Assembly (NCBI GenBank): GCA_021372715.1
Contig: JAJFTX010000018.1
Coordinates: 1-32,715 of the forward strand
Source: Methanobacterium sp.
GTDB lineage: Archaea > Methanobacteriota > Methanobacteria > Methanobacteriales > Methanobacteriaceae
Direction of reading: 5' to 3'
DNA: 32,715 nucleotides
Made by a program: the position numbers and the translations under genes. The notes below the pieces were generated by a model. It worked only from the letters and a program-made list of their open reading frames with translations, searched no databases and had not been told where the DNA came from. This document shows positions 25,701 to 32,715 of this stretch, piece by piece. Numbering within the stretch: position 1 is the stretch's first letter; every line of letters begins with the position of its first letter.

Positions 25701-27764
25701 GTGGTTTAAATCTTTGATATGGGATTTATATTCTTCTAAACTTTTTATTAGTTGATATACTTGTAATTTATCATAATCCCAACTTGGATTAAGTATTAGA
25801 TCCCTTTCTAGTGATGGAAAGGATGAAATAATTTCAACTGCGGCTATGAGGTGTTCCATTTCCTCAAAGGTTTCAGGAATGTTAACTCCTGATATTTTAG
25901 ATAATTCTAAAGATTTGTTATTTAGTTTGTCAATAATTTTTAAAGCATCGTCTAGTAAATTTTCAATTTCTTCTTCTTCGGCGGGTAATATGGGATCTGG
26001 TTGGGTTAATCTCCAAGGATTGTGTGAAACAGGTTTCACTAGCTTATATAATTCAGTTAATTCTTTAAATTTATTAACTGTCCTTTGCCAGTCCCTTAAG
26101 GTACACATGTCCACATTTTCCATGGTAAAACGGGGCATTTTAGACTGTGATCTTTCAAAATAATTCAGGGATCTCTCTTTCACACCAAAAATCTGATAGG
26201 GTGTCCACTTTATTTTTTCATAAGGGGAGTGAAGAAGGTTTACATATTGATTAAGATTAGATTTCAACTCCTCTATGGTGTTTAAATCATTTTCTATAGA
26301 TAATTCCACGGGTTTAGGGTTTCGAAGAACACTTTCTAGCTTCTCCAGAACCTCTTTTTTGTTTGATTTTCGACTGTGCAATTCCAGACAGAACTCACCT
26401 AAGCCCACACTATCCAGGCGGTCCTTAACCACCTCTAATGCAGCCATTTTTTCACTAACAAATAGGATGGTGTTCCCACGAGCCAGTAATTCTGCTATAA
26501 GGTTTACTATTGTTTGTGATTTACCAGTTCCTGGTGGTCCTTCGACTACTAGATCTCTTCCACATTTTACATCTTCGATCACCGCGATCTGTGATGAGTC
26601 AGCATCCATTACATGGTATACGTCATTAGATGATAGTTTCTGATCAACCTGATTCTCCTGGAATCCGGGATCCAATTCTTCATCTGTTGGATCAAATATG
26701 GCTTTTATTAGGGGATTCTCCTCCAGGGGCATGTCTTCTGGCCAGCTGGAAGGTTCTAGGTCCTTATACATCACGAATTTAGTGAAACTGAAAAAACCTA
26801 AGTAAATTTTATCGACGATTTCCCAAGTTTTCTCTAATGAAATGGATGTTTTAACTTTTTCAAGATATTCTGTAACTCCATCTTTAGTTCGGGGCATCTC
26901 AAAATCAGGTATTTCAATTCCTTGCTCTATTAACTTTGATTGTAGGGAAATATTGGGAATTATGTCTTCACCGGTCCAACGTAATTTGAAAGAACCTTTT
27001 ACTTTTCTTCTTTCCAGTTCAACAGGAATAAGTATTAAAGGAGCTTCTCTAAAATCCGGAGTTCCGTTTTCTTCCTTCCATTTGAGAAATCCCAGTGCAA
27101 GATATAAAATATTATAACCCTGTTCCTCCATCACTGATCTTGCGCGCTGATTAATATAAAAAAGACGTCTTTGAAGTTCTGAACCAGTTAAATTAGTGGT
27201 TAATATGATCTCCTTATTCTTTTCCAGCGTTTCCTGGTCTGGTGCTGGTGTATCCCATAGTAATGATTTTTCTTCATTATTTACGGCATCTACTCCAATT
27301 GCAGGTGATTCTTTTATAGTTGATGTATTATCGGTTTTGATGGATTCTTGACCTTCTGTTGTGTGGTATGCATTTTTTATTATTTGATCTTCACTTTCCA
27401 GGTTATGATTTCCATCTTCTTGAAAATTATCTGATGCTTTACTTTTTTCCTTAATATCAGATTCATCTTCACTGAGAAGCTCTGCTTGACCTTCATTTAA
27501 TCTACTTTCATTTTTTGAATTGGATTCATCTTTGGGGATTGATTCCTCCGTGTAATCCGTTCGAGGAATGAATTGCAGTAGTTTTCTTTTACTTTTTTTT
27601 AGAACAAGTCGGTCATATATTTCTTCCAGATCTCCCTCTAGTACTTCAACGGTCATGGTTCTTGGGCGGAAGTTCAGAAGCTGGTTGCGCATGGTCAGGT
27701 CCAGCAAGTTTTGCCTTAGAACATTAATTTGTTTGTATATGTCCACCTTGGAAAGTTCGGACAT
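22746..27764 (-). CDS. DUF4011 superfamily 1 helicase with Vsr-like nuclease and DUF3320 domains
   Basis: This 1672-residue protein has the DUF4011-helicase-Vsr architecture found in defence islands and sometimes called Hhe. Residues 1-~330 are DUF4011 (LRQNLLDLTMRNQLLNFRPR) with a long acidic low-complexity insert at ~75-180. The SF1 helicase follows: Walker A VEGPPGTGKSQTI at ~405-417, a helical insert to ~950, Walker B FDEASQ at ~1048, GDTRQLPPT, and motifs QGDERDVI and LLTRAREK near 1265-1310. Residues ~1350-1440 are a Vsr/MTES_1575-type nuclease (FRIDLAI, IACDGPMY, GWRFIRLWSPDWY). The C-terminal ~170 residues match DUF3320 with a winged-helix-like end. A role in antiviral defence or DNA processing is inferred from the family. 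It stands alone with a tRNA gene at its 3' side. Confidence 0.93.
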   Translation of the reverse strand: MSELSKVDIYKQINVLRQNLLDLTMRNQLLNFRPRTMTVEVLEGDLEEIYDRLVLKKSKRKLLQFIPRTDYTEESIPKDESNSKNESRLNEGQAELLSEDESDIKEKSKASDNFQEDGNHNLESEDQIIKNAYHTTEGQESIKTDNTSTIKESPAIGVDAVNNEEKSLLWDTPAPDQETLEKNKEIILTTNLTGSELQRRLFYINQRARSVMEEQGYNILYLALGFLKWKEENGTPDFREAPLILIPVELERRKVKGSFKLRWTGEDIIPNISLQSKLIEQGIEIPDFEMPRTKDGVTEYLEKVKTSISLEKTWEIVDKIYLGFFSFTKFVMYKDLEPSSWPEDMPLEENPLIKAIFDPTDEELDPGFQENQVDQKLSSNDVYHVMDADSSQIAVIEDVKCGRDLVVEGPPGTGKSQTIVNLIAELLARGNTILFVSEKMAALEVVKDRLDSVGLGEFCLELHSRKSNKKEVLEKLESVLRNPKPVELSIENDLNTIEELKSNLNQYVNLLHSPYEKIKWTPYQIFGVKERSLNYFERSQSKMPRFTMENVDMCTLRDWQRTVNKFKELTELYKLVKPVSHNPWRLTQPDPILPAEEEEIENLLDDALKIIDKLNNKSLELSKISGVNIPETFEEMEHLIAAVEIISSFPSLERDLILNPSWDYDKLQVYQLIKSLEEYKSHIKDLNHFKNDVLGEDIEKLQIEFQGQKKKILKFLSGDFKKIKKKISELYLGNPPENDERILEDLKQLIRCQQLLLNIKSQDEKAKSLFGSHWKAENSQAENLKTISEWILKFRKALKEGKINEKTLIILDSIEQKEIKRITDELHQNYHEILNIITQLDSYLHFKINSLWKNELTNTLINELNFEIFQLKEELSKLQNWSRFSSSRVECMDSTAPKLVELIDKDQIESPDIIPCLEGNFADALLRDLFLKEPLLSRFVGDVHQKRIEEFQELDTKIIKLNRYRIAENLYMNRPSLTSNASPRSELGVLKSEFSRKRGHMPIRKLLSICGGIIQSIKPCFMMSPLSIAQYLEPHSVRNLRFDYVIFDEASQVKPEDALGALLRAKYAVIMGDTRQLPPTTFFDILIDVDSDDYDLAVLADMESILHLTKRSFPSKMLRWHYRSRHESLIAVSNQEFYDDHLLIYPSPSQEAEDLGLKLIHLPETVYDRGKSATNREEAKEVIKTVFQHYQKYGDKKSLGIGTFNVRQQQAILEELELQLKLNPKMEKYFNHDQEEHFFVKNLETIQGDERDVILVSVGYGFDSEGRLSHNFGPVNQDGGERRLNVLLTRAREKCVLFSNFRGRDLKLTNNSPFGLRALKVFLEYAENKTLEQADKFSESNDNAFEDAICEFLNEHGYQIHTQVGCAGFRIDLAILDPEYPGRYLLGIACDGPMYQSSRVARDRDRLREQILKGLGWRFIRLWSPDWYRNRSEVQKRLLALIEELLLEERGEDEFVPPVLEEEESIEIEEEILQPTEEILEDVEVPSNPSEEIPDYTVCELDIEISGELHNQPVGDVARAVIDVVEIEGPIHYDEVVKRIRTYWGLSRAGRRVQATMKEAVQLALMDGKITRNGDFLYYKDAPIIVRRRTGKPSAKIDLISEEEIKVAISIVLESQYATESNELIREVSRLFGAKIARGPAISRINQVINNLIKEGIIEKRPDEMIDLRRSE

Positions 27765-27884
27765 TCATGATACCTCTCATTAATCATTTAAGCCGATATT
27801 TTAAATACGGATAATAATAATGGATAATGGTTTATCAGAACTTTATATTAAAACTATTGTTATCTGTATACCAATACTAGACTC

Positions 27885-29663
27885 TCAATCTCTTTGGATA
27901 GCTTCCTTGAAGAACTCTGGAATTAGATTCCTATAAAGGCGGTTGTTTAGTAGCATGCGAAAGTTTCCGTCCAAAATGTAAGTTTCACAGTAATCATCTT
28001 CTGCACGCATACCTCTGCCATATGCTTGTATTAGAGTCATAACAGTCTTATAAGCATACCATTTTGGGTCTTTCAGTTTACGTTGGTTAACCTGACGATC
28101 TCCAAGGTAAGGAAAGGGTATTTTGTAGATAATCTGGAATTGGCATTTTTCATAGGGTAAATCCACTCCTTCACCCATGGAAGGACTTACTAAAACTAGG
28201 TTCTCTTGGCTTTCTTCAAATTTGTGTAATTGATATTCTCTGTTACGGCTATTATGATCTATAAGTCGATTATTTTTAATTTTATCCATAATATACTTCT
28301 GACAATTGTAGTTATGAGTATGTATTAAACCTTTTTCATAACGGTGGTAGTCTATAATTTTTTTGAGCACAGGAATGGTTTTTGGTGCAGTTCGTTTAAT
28401 AGATCGACGTGACATGTTTCCTACCATCTTCAGATGCACTGGACGCGCAGTAGCGGGGAAACTACTCTTAATACTTAATTTATAAGCTTCTTGTGGTTCT
28501 ATTCCTAGCCATTTGCAAAAAAGATCTGCATCTAGTATGGTGGCACTCATAAAAAGACAGTTATCAGCATGGCGAAATAGCCTATCTTCTGCATAAGAGT
28601 CTACTTTCAAGGGTTTAAATGTTATTCCGCCGGCAATTTTATCTACTACCCAATTTTCAGGAGTTTCATCTAGATTGGTTAATAGTTCCAGTAAACGTAG
28701 TTTAGTTCGGTTGATACGGTCTGCTTTATTTTTGGGCATTTTTTGCACTGCGATTTCCTTATAAGACTCATATAAAGATTCTAAAAATATTATCCATTCT
28801 GCAGGATTTTCATAGGACATCATATTAGGCGGTATGGTCTTTTTAATATCATTTTCCAGTCTCTTATTGTAGATATTAACCTCTAAACGAGCCATTAATT
28901 TGTCTTCGATGTTATGAGCTTCGTCTAAAACCATTAACCTTCTTTTACCGAAGTGTTTCACGTAGTTTAATTCCAGTAGGGCATAATCATAATTCATTAA
29001 TGTCACAGGACTATTAACCGCGGTTGCTTTTTGTTTCCAGTAATTACAGTGTTCTTGGGATCTATAGTAAATGTTGGTGCCGAAAGCATCTTCAAATGCA
29101 AATGATCCACCGTCAAAGGGTGATTTACTGATTCCATATTCACATACGAATTTCTGGGTGCGGGGGATGGTTTGACAGGTTCCCATGTCACAACTATTTT
29201 CCAGCCCGGTTTCTAGACAAGAAAAGTTTCCACGACCTTTAACTAGAGGATAACCAAACTGACTTCCGTATTGGGATTGTAATTGTTTGGTCATGGTGAG
29301 TATGTATGCTGGCTGATATATTCCGGCTAATGTGGTGGCTATGGCGGATTTACCTGTGCCTGTGCCTGCTTCCAGTAGTACATAATGGTAACCTTCATCA
29401 AATGCTTTTTTAATCTTGCCTATGATTTCTAACTGGCTTTCACCGGTTTTTCCTTGTCTAGGTTCTGGAAATGGAAAATTTTCGATTATATCTGTGTCTA
29501 AATCAGGGTATTTTATTTTTATTTCTTTTTTCCTGGATTTTGGTATGCCGCTGGCTTTAGTAAGTGCGAATCCATCCTTTACACAGACACAGTTGTCTTT
29601 GATCATTCCACATTTATTGCAAAAAAAGCCGTTATCCATGGGGATTAATATTGGCATGCTCAT
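27885..29663 (-). CDS. XPD/DinG-like Fe-S superfamily 2 helicase
   Basis: This is a 592-residue 5'-3' DNA helicase of the Rad3/XPD/DinG group. A small zinc-finger-like motif, CNKCGMIKDNCVC, opens the protein (residues ~15-27). Walker A is EAGTGTGKSAIAT at ~98-110. Between motifs I and II lie the expected cluster cysteines (NFSCLETGLENSCDMGTCQ and FVCEYG). The DEAH box is VLDEAHNIED at ~244. Late motifs are SPSMGEGVDLP and QAYGRGMRAEDD (~545), the latter with the arginine finger. ATG at 29663 and 29657 are both possible; neither has a ribosome binding site, so the mRNA may be leaderless. It precedes the DUF4011 helicase on the same strand by 120 bases. DNA repair is the default role. Confidence 0.9.
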   Translation of the reverse strand: MSMPILIPMDNGFFCNKCGMIKDNCVCVKDGFALTKASGIPKSRKKEIKIKYPDLDTDIIENFPFPEPRQGKTGESQLEIIGKIKKAFDEGYHYVLLEAGTGTGKSAIATTLAGIYQPAYILTMTKQLQSQYGSQFGYPLVKGRGNFSCLETGLENSCDMGTCQTIPRTQKFVCEYGISKSPFDGGSFAFEDAFGTNIYYRSQEHCNYWKQKATAVNSPVTLMNYDYALLELNYVKHFGKRRLMVLDEAHNIEDKLMARLEVNIYNKRLENDIKKTIPPNMMSYENPAEWIIFLESLYESYKEIAVQKMPKNKADRINRTKLRLLELLTNLDETPENWVVDKIAGGITFKPLKVDSYAEDRLFRHADNCLFMSATILDADLFCKWLGIEPQEAYKLSIKSSFPATARPVHLKMVGNMSRRSIKRTAPKTIPVLKKIIDYHRYEKGLIHTHNYNCQKYIMDKIKNNRLIDHNSRNREYQLHKFEESQENLVLVSPSMGEGVDLPYEKCQFQIIYKIPFPYLGDRQVNQRKLKDPKWYAYKTVMTLIQAYGRGMRAEDDYCETYILDGNFRMLLNNRLYRNLIPEFFKEAIQRD

Positions 29664-29716
29664 ATAAATACTATGAAACCAGTATAGATATGATACAAAT
29701 TTATTTATTTATTTAA

Positions 29717-29756
29717 AAACCCCAATAAAATATGGTTTTATCATATGTAGGGGTTT
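29717..29756 (+). promoter_or_regulatory. Nested inverted repeat upstream of cbiL
   Basis: AAACCCC at 29717-29723 pairs with GGGGTTT at 29750-29756. Inside it ATAAAA (29725-29730) pairs with TTTTAT (29736-29741). The element ends 28 bases before the cbiL ATG. It may be an mRNA hairpin or a protein-binding dyad. It does not resemble a cobalamin riboswitch, which is much larger. Confidence 0.35.
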
Positions 29757-29784
29757 ATTTTAAGAAATTTAATCAAAGATTATT

Positions 29785-30480
29785 ATGAAGAAAGGAAAAT
29801 TAATAGGAATTGGTGTTGGGCCTGGTGATGCTGAACTTTTAACAATTAAGGCATTAAATACTTTGAAAAAGGTTGATTTCATATGTTCACCAATATCAGC
29901 TTCTAAAAAGCCCAGTTTAGCATTATCCATAGTGCAAAAATATCTCGATGAACGTGATGATAAATATCAGATATTAGAACCATTGTTTCCTATGATAGAA
30001 GATGAAGAAGCCCTTCAAGAATATTGGAATGATGCCGCTGCCTTAATCATTGAAAAATTGGATCAGGGCCATGATGTGGCATTTATAACACTGGGTGATC
30101 CTACTATATATAGCACTTTTTCTTATATGCAGAGAAGAATCGCAGCAAAGGGGTTTCAGGTGGAAATTATACCTGGTGTGACATCTTTTACCGGATGCGC
30201 GGCAACTGCAGGGGTATCTCTTGGCGAAAAGGATGAGATTATTGTCATCGTGCCTAAGGTTGATGATCGGTTGGAGAGGATCCTTAAATATGCAGATACA
30301 TTTGTGGTGATGAAGACCTCCAGACATTCTGAAATGTTAGAACAAATGGTTAACCAAGATCCCAGAAATAAAGAGGTCATATCAGTTAAAAATTGTAGTA
30401 TGGAAGATGAAAAAGTAGTTAAGGGGTTTCTTAAGGAAAAAAAATATCTTTCCACCACTATTTTGAAATATAAAAAATAA
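29785..30480 (+). CDS. cbiL: Cobalt-factor II C20-methyltransferase
   Basis: This SAM-dependent tetrapyrrole methylase adds the C20 methyl group, one step before CbiH. Motifs are IGIGVGPGDAELLTIKAL at 7-24, the SPISAS segment typical of C20-methyltransferases, FITLGDPTIYSTFSY at 99-113 and EIIPGVTSFTGCAA at 126-139. At 231 residues the length is normal. Methanogens make corrinoids by the anaerobic route, so the cobalt-factor substrate (CbiL) is more likely than precorrin-2 (CobI). No ribosome binding site is seen before the ATG, so the transcript may be leaderless, or translation may depend on the dyad just upstream. It converges with msvR, with 50 AT-rich bases between stops. Confidence 0.94.
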   Translation: MKKGKLIGIGVGPGDAELLTIKALNTLKKVDFICSPISASKKPSLALSIVQKYLDERDDKYQILEPLFPMIEDEEALQEYWNDAAALIIEKLDQGHDVAFITLGDPTIYSTFSYMQRRIAAKGFQVEIIPGVTSFTGCAATAGVSLGEKDEIIVIVPKVDDRLERILKYADTFVVMKTSRHSEMLEQMVNQDPRNKEVISVKNCSMEDEKVVKGFLKEKKYLSTTILKYKK

Positions 30481-30530
30481 AGATTATTTTAATTAATTAA
30501 AATTAATTTATTATGGAGTTATATGGTTAT

Positions 30531-31331
30531 TCAGCTTATAAGGAAACTGCAATATTCATCATCCATAGTATAGCATTTGATCTCTTCTACACTAATTTCC
30601 CTATTGAAATGTTTAGAAAAGACCGCTTCCAGAATTCCAGAATCGAATACACAGGCGGGTCTACCTATTTTTGGAAGGTCTTCACATTCAAAACAGTCGT
30701 AAATTCTTATGGTGGTTGGTTCCATCTTTTGTAGTTCAATTCGTCCTAATCCATGTTTCTGCCAGAATGATGTTATGTTTTTGATGAGAACATCTGTTTG
30801 AGAACTTTTTAGTTCATCGTAAAATGTTTCACCAATTTTAATGCCGGCGTTATGTAAAATTGGATCGATATTAACTCCTTCTTCCATTAGGGATACTCTT
30901 ATGGTCCTTAAAATAAATTTGAAGAATTTAAATGGATCATCAGATCGAACTGCTTGCCGATAGAGATAAGTATAATCATCAATATCTTTTTCTAATTCCA
31001 TTTCCTTTGATAGCTCGCCCAAGTATCTGGATTTGATGAAGAATATTTTTCTACGCCCATCAACAGAATCTGGTTTGTAATCCACTATTCCTGCATTTAT
31101 AAGATCTTTAAGATGAGCTGAGATAGTAGATTTTGATTTACCTGTCATTAAGACGATATCTGAGCCGTTCAAACCTTTATTCAATAATAATGATAGAATT
31201 TTGGTTTTAATAGGGCTGTCTATTACATAAACTCCCGCGTCGGTTCCAAATATTTTTATTTCACCATCATTTAAGGTGTTCCGTTTGACTTTTTTACTTT
31301 CCACTTGATTCATTTGTATCTTCTTTTTCAT
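30531..31331 (-). CDS. msvR: MsvR-like redox-sensing regulator (ArsR-type HTH plus V4R domain)
   Basis: Residues ~38-100 form an ArsR-type winged helix (SPIKTKILSLLLNKGLNGSD, GKSKSTISAHLKDLINAGIV and DGRRKIFFI as the wing). Residues ~130-266 form a V4R domain with five cysteines: C213 and C216 in YDCFECEDL, C227 in RPACVFDSG, C253 and C261 in KCYTMDDEYC. This pairing defines MsvR, the methanogen-specific V4R regulator, whose cysteines sense redox state and which represses its own gene and an adjacent fpaA-rlp-rub oxidative-stress operon in Methanothermobacter. Here the divergent neighbour is rubrerythrin and two TTCG-N8-CGAA boxes lie between the genes, which strongly supports the call. There is no clear ribosome binding site; ATG at codon 7 is an alternative start. 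Confidence 0.87.
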   Translation of the reverse strand: MKKKIQMNQVESKKVKRNTLNDGEIKIFGTDAGVYVIDSPIKTKILSLLLNKGLNGSDIVLMTGKSKSTISAHLKDLINAGIVDYKPDSVDGRRKIFFIKSRYLGELSKEMELEKDIDDYTYLYRQAVRSDDPFKFFKFILRTIRVSLMEEGVNIDPILHNAGIKIGETFYDELKSSQTDVLIKNITSFWQKHGLGRIELQKMEPTTIRIYDCFECEDLPKIGRPACVFDSGILEAVFSKHFNREISVEEIKCYTMDDEYCSFLIS

Positions 31332-31414
31332 CTGTTAATACTCAATTGATTCCATAATACATCATAATTTGTAATTATTATGTTTATATGTTTATAGAAT
31401 TTCACCTATATAAG

Positions 31415-31436
31415 TGGTTCGTATTTTATCGAACCA
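31415..31436. promoter_or_regulatory. MsvR-type operator box 1
   Basis: TGGTTCG at 31415-31421 and CGAACCA at 31430-31436 are perfect 7-bp arms around an 8-bp spacer. The core TTCGTA-N4-ATCGAA is one base from the MsvR box TTCGTA-N4-TACGAA that I recall for Methanothermobacter, counting the inner dinucleotide. It lies just upstream of the rubrerythrin TATA box and beside a TATA-like CTTATATA (31407-31414, minus strand) that could serve msvR, so one bound dimer could affect both promoters. Confidence 0.7.
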
Positions 31437-31441
31437 TAAGA

Positions 31442-31449
31442 TTTAAATA
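31442..31449 (+). promoter_or_regulatory. TATA box of the rubrerythrin gene
   Basis: TTTAAATA is an exact archaeal TATA consensus with the purine-rich ATAAGA before it as a BRE-like element. Initiation about 25 bases downstream would fall near 31472, at the edge of operator box 2. Confidence 0.65.
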
Positions 31450-31473
31450 AGAAGCTGGCAAATAAAAAAATAG

Positions 31474-31489
31474 TTCGAACATATACGAA
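31474..31489. promoter_or_regulatory. MsvR-type operator box 2
   Basis: TTCGAACATATACGAA has the TTCG-N8-CGAA layout of box 1; one half is the exact TACGAA (TTCGTA on the other strand). It would cover the expected transcription start of the rubrerythrin gene, a position suited to repression. Confidence 0.65.
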
Positions 31490-31551
31490 TCATTTTTTGG
31501 GACTAGAAATTTAAAATTTCAAGAAATTAATTAAAAAATCGAGGTGTTAAT

Positions 31552-31968
31552 ATGGAGATAATTAATGAACATAAAATGGGTATTTGTAAAGGTACAGAAT
31601 TAGAAAATTTAGTTCAGGCGAATTTTAATGGAGAAACTCAGGAAGTTGGAATGTACTTGGCTATGGCCCGACAGGCTCAAAGGGAAGGATTTCCAGAAGT
31701 TGCAGAAGTACTCTCAAAGATAGCTATGGAAGAAGCTCAGCATGCGGCTCATTTTGCGGAAATGAATGGGATTATAAAGCCAACCCTTAAAGAAAACTTG
31801 GAAATGATGCTTGAAGGAGAAACCATGGCTAATAACGAGAAAAAAGCTGCTGCTAAAAAGGCTAAAGAATGTGACATTGATTCAGCACATGATTTCTTTG
31901 ATGAAAGTTCCAGAGATGAAGGTCGGCATGCTAACATGTTGAAAGGTATTTTGGAAAGATATTTTTAA
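31552..31968 (+). CDS. Rubrerythrin-family diiron protein without rubredoxin domain
   Basis: This 138-residue ferritin-like four-helix bundle probably reduces hydrogen peroxide using a diiron site. Candidate ligands are E28/E31 in FNGETQEVGMYLAM, E61 and H64 in MEEAQHAAHF, and E123 and H126 in RDEGRHANML. The C-terminal rubredoxin domain of classical rubrerythrin is absent, so an external electron donor would be needed; no rubredoxin gene lies in the window. GAGGTG at 31541-31546 is six bases before the ATG. It is divergent from msvR and carries MsvR-type boxes at its promoter, and a strong hairpin follows. In Methanothermobacter rubrerythrin lies behind fpaA and rlp, which are missing here. 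Confidence 0.93.
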   Translation: MEIINEHKMGICKGTELENLVQANFNGETQEVGMYLAMARQAQREGFPEVAEVLSKIAMEEAQHAAHFAEMNGIIKPTLKENLEMMLEGETMANNEKKAAAKKAKECDIDSAHDFFDESSRDEGRHANMLKGILERYF

Positions 31969-31986
31969 CTTATTTTATAAAACCCC

Positions 31987-32015
31987 GGATACGTTGAGGT
32001 CATCTCAATGTATCC
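31987..32015 (+). terminator. Hairpin after the rubrerythrin gene
   Basis: GGATACGTTGAG (31987-31998) pairs with CTCAATGTATCC (32004-32015) through 12 pairs, one of them G-U, around a GTCAT loop, starting 18 bases past the stop codon. A smaller dyad CCCAT-ATTA-ATGGG follows at 32021-32034, and then T-rich sequence. It probably forms or protects the 3' end of the rubrerythrin mRNA. Confidence 0.65.
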
Positions 32016-32199
32016 CCCCTCCCATATTAATGGGGACCAATTAATATTTTTAATTTAAACTCAAATTAAATGATTATTTGTTTTTAATTTTTAATTAAGA
32101 GTTATCTAAGAAGTATTTATTTTTATAATAAATAAGTAATATTTTTTAGAAGATATGTATTAATATGACTTCATCCTAATATTACTTTAGGGTGAAATA

Positions 32200-32682
32200 A
32201 TGGGATTTTTAGATTTATTTAGAAATAATGCCCCTTACTATAATAAGAAGGGCATTGAACTTTTTAATAAAGGTTATTATCATGAAGCTATTATATTTTT
32301 TAACAAAGCCTTGAAAATACATCCGGATGCAGACGAAACCAGATATAACCGAGCGATTACTTTCTGGAAATTGGGAAAATATCAAGAAGCCATTCAAGAT
32401 TATGATAAAGTATTGGATATTAACCCTTACCATTCAGATGCTTGGTTTGATCTAGGTCTGATAGTGGCAAGTTTTGGTAAAAAAATTGATTCATTAGATT
32501 TTTTTAACCAAGCACTGATTTTAAATCCAGATGATGCATTGATCTGGTATATCAAGGGATTTTTATTAAAAAATCTAGAAAGACCAAATGATGCTTTAGA
32601 ATGTATTAAAATGGCATTAAAGCTGGATCCAGAACTAGAATTACATAAAAAAGCTAAAAATATAATAAAAAATTCATTATAA
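32200..32682 (+). CDS. Tetratricopeptide (TPR) repeat protein
   Basis: This 160-residue protein contains four TPR units: YYNKKGIELFNKGYYHEAII (from residue ~13), TRYNRAITFWKLGKYQEAIQ (~47), AWFDLGLIVASFGKKIDSLD (~81) and IWYIKGFLLKNLERPNDALE (~115), each ending in an NP-type or DP-type turn. The N-terminus MGFLDLFRNNAP is a short amphipathic lead. It is a protein-interaction scaffold with no enzymatic motif. AGGGTGAAATA precedes the ATG. It is unlike the TPR protein at 3.8-4.3 kb beyond the shared repeat pattern. The partner is unknown. Confidence 0.9.
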   Translation: MGFLDLFRNNAPYYNKKGIELFNKGYYHEAIIFFNKALKIHPDADETRYNRAITFWKLGKYQEAIQDYDKVLDINPYHSDAWFDLGLIVASFGKKIDSLDFFNQALILNPDDALIWYIKGFLLKNLERPNDALECIKMALKLDPELELHKKAKNIIKNSL

Positions 32683-32715
32683 AATTTAATTTAGAAAAGC
32701 ATGGCTATTCCTCTT

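Noticed and set aside
31495..31540. AT-rich repeats that could suggest a CRISPR leader or array
   Set aside because: No repeated units with spacers are present here or elsewhere in the window.

Overview
The window looks like a chromosomal segment of a mesophilic methanogenic archaeon of the order Methanobacteriales, most likely Methanobacterium or a close relative. The reasons are: a surface protein with pseudomurein-binding repeats; AT-rich DNA with archaeal TATA boxes and GGTGA-type ribosome binding sites; an MsvR-type V4R regulator (a methanogen family) beside rubrerythrin; an FmdE-domain protein; anaerobic (cobalt-early) cobalamin methyltransferases; and an XPD-like Fe-S helicase. This is inference from protein families; no database was searched.

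Layout. 1-3.4 kb (+): the end of a pseudomurein-binding surface protein, a small sequon-rich exported protein, and cbiH with a Cys-rich tail. 3.4-5.4 kb: HEAT and TPR proteins (-) and a ferredoxin-like gene (+) that appears split by a frameshift. 5.6-9.4 kb (-): lysine and arginine genes dapF, lysA and argD. 9.6-10.9 kb: cyclophilin, a small membrane protein and an unknown Cys-containing protein. 11.1-15.1 kb (+): a partner-switching set (STAS antagonist, membrane-receptor SpoIIE phosphatase, RsbW-like kinase) that encloses an acetolactate-synthase-like TPP enzyme. 15.1-19.9 kb: OGG1-type glycosylase and a CDF transporter with winged helices at both ends, a TMEM175-like channel, a GAP-family membrane protein and two small proteins. 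20.2-22.7 kb: a possible single cyclin-box (TFB-like) protein, hisF, an FmdE-like protein and tRNA-Arg(UCG). 22.7-29.7 kb (-): a giant DUF4011-helicase-Vsr protein, as found in defence islands, and an Fe-S helicase. 29.8-32.7 kb: cbiL, msvR and rubrerythrin sharing a divergent control region with two TTCG-N8-CGAA boxes, and a TPR protein.

How the genes work together. dapF and lysA carry out the last two steps of lysine synthesis and look like one transcript. cbiH and cbiL belong to the same B12 pathway but lie 26 kb apart. The msvR-rubrerythrin pair looks like an oxidative-stress switch similar to that of Methanothermobacter. The most unusual unit is the partner-switching cluster: archaea have no sigma factor for such proteins to control, and the STAS gene sits 11 bases upstream of the TPP enzyme gene, which suggests a different target. 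Other points that stand out are the CDF transporter with winged helices, the decaying ferredoxin, and the defence-type helicase next to a tRNA gene.
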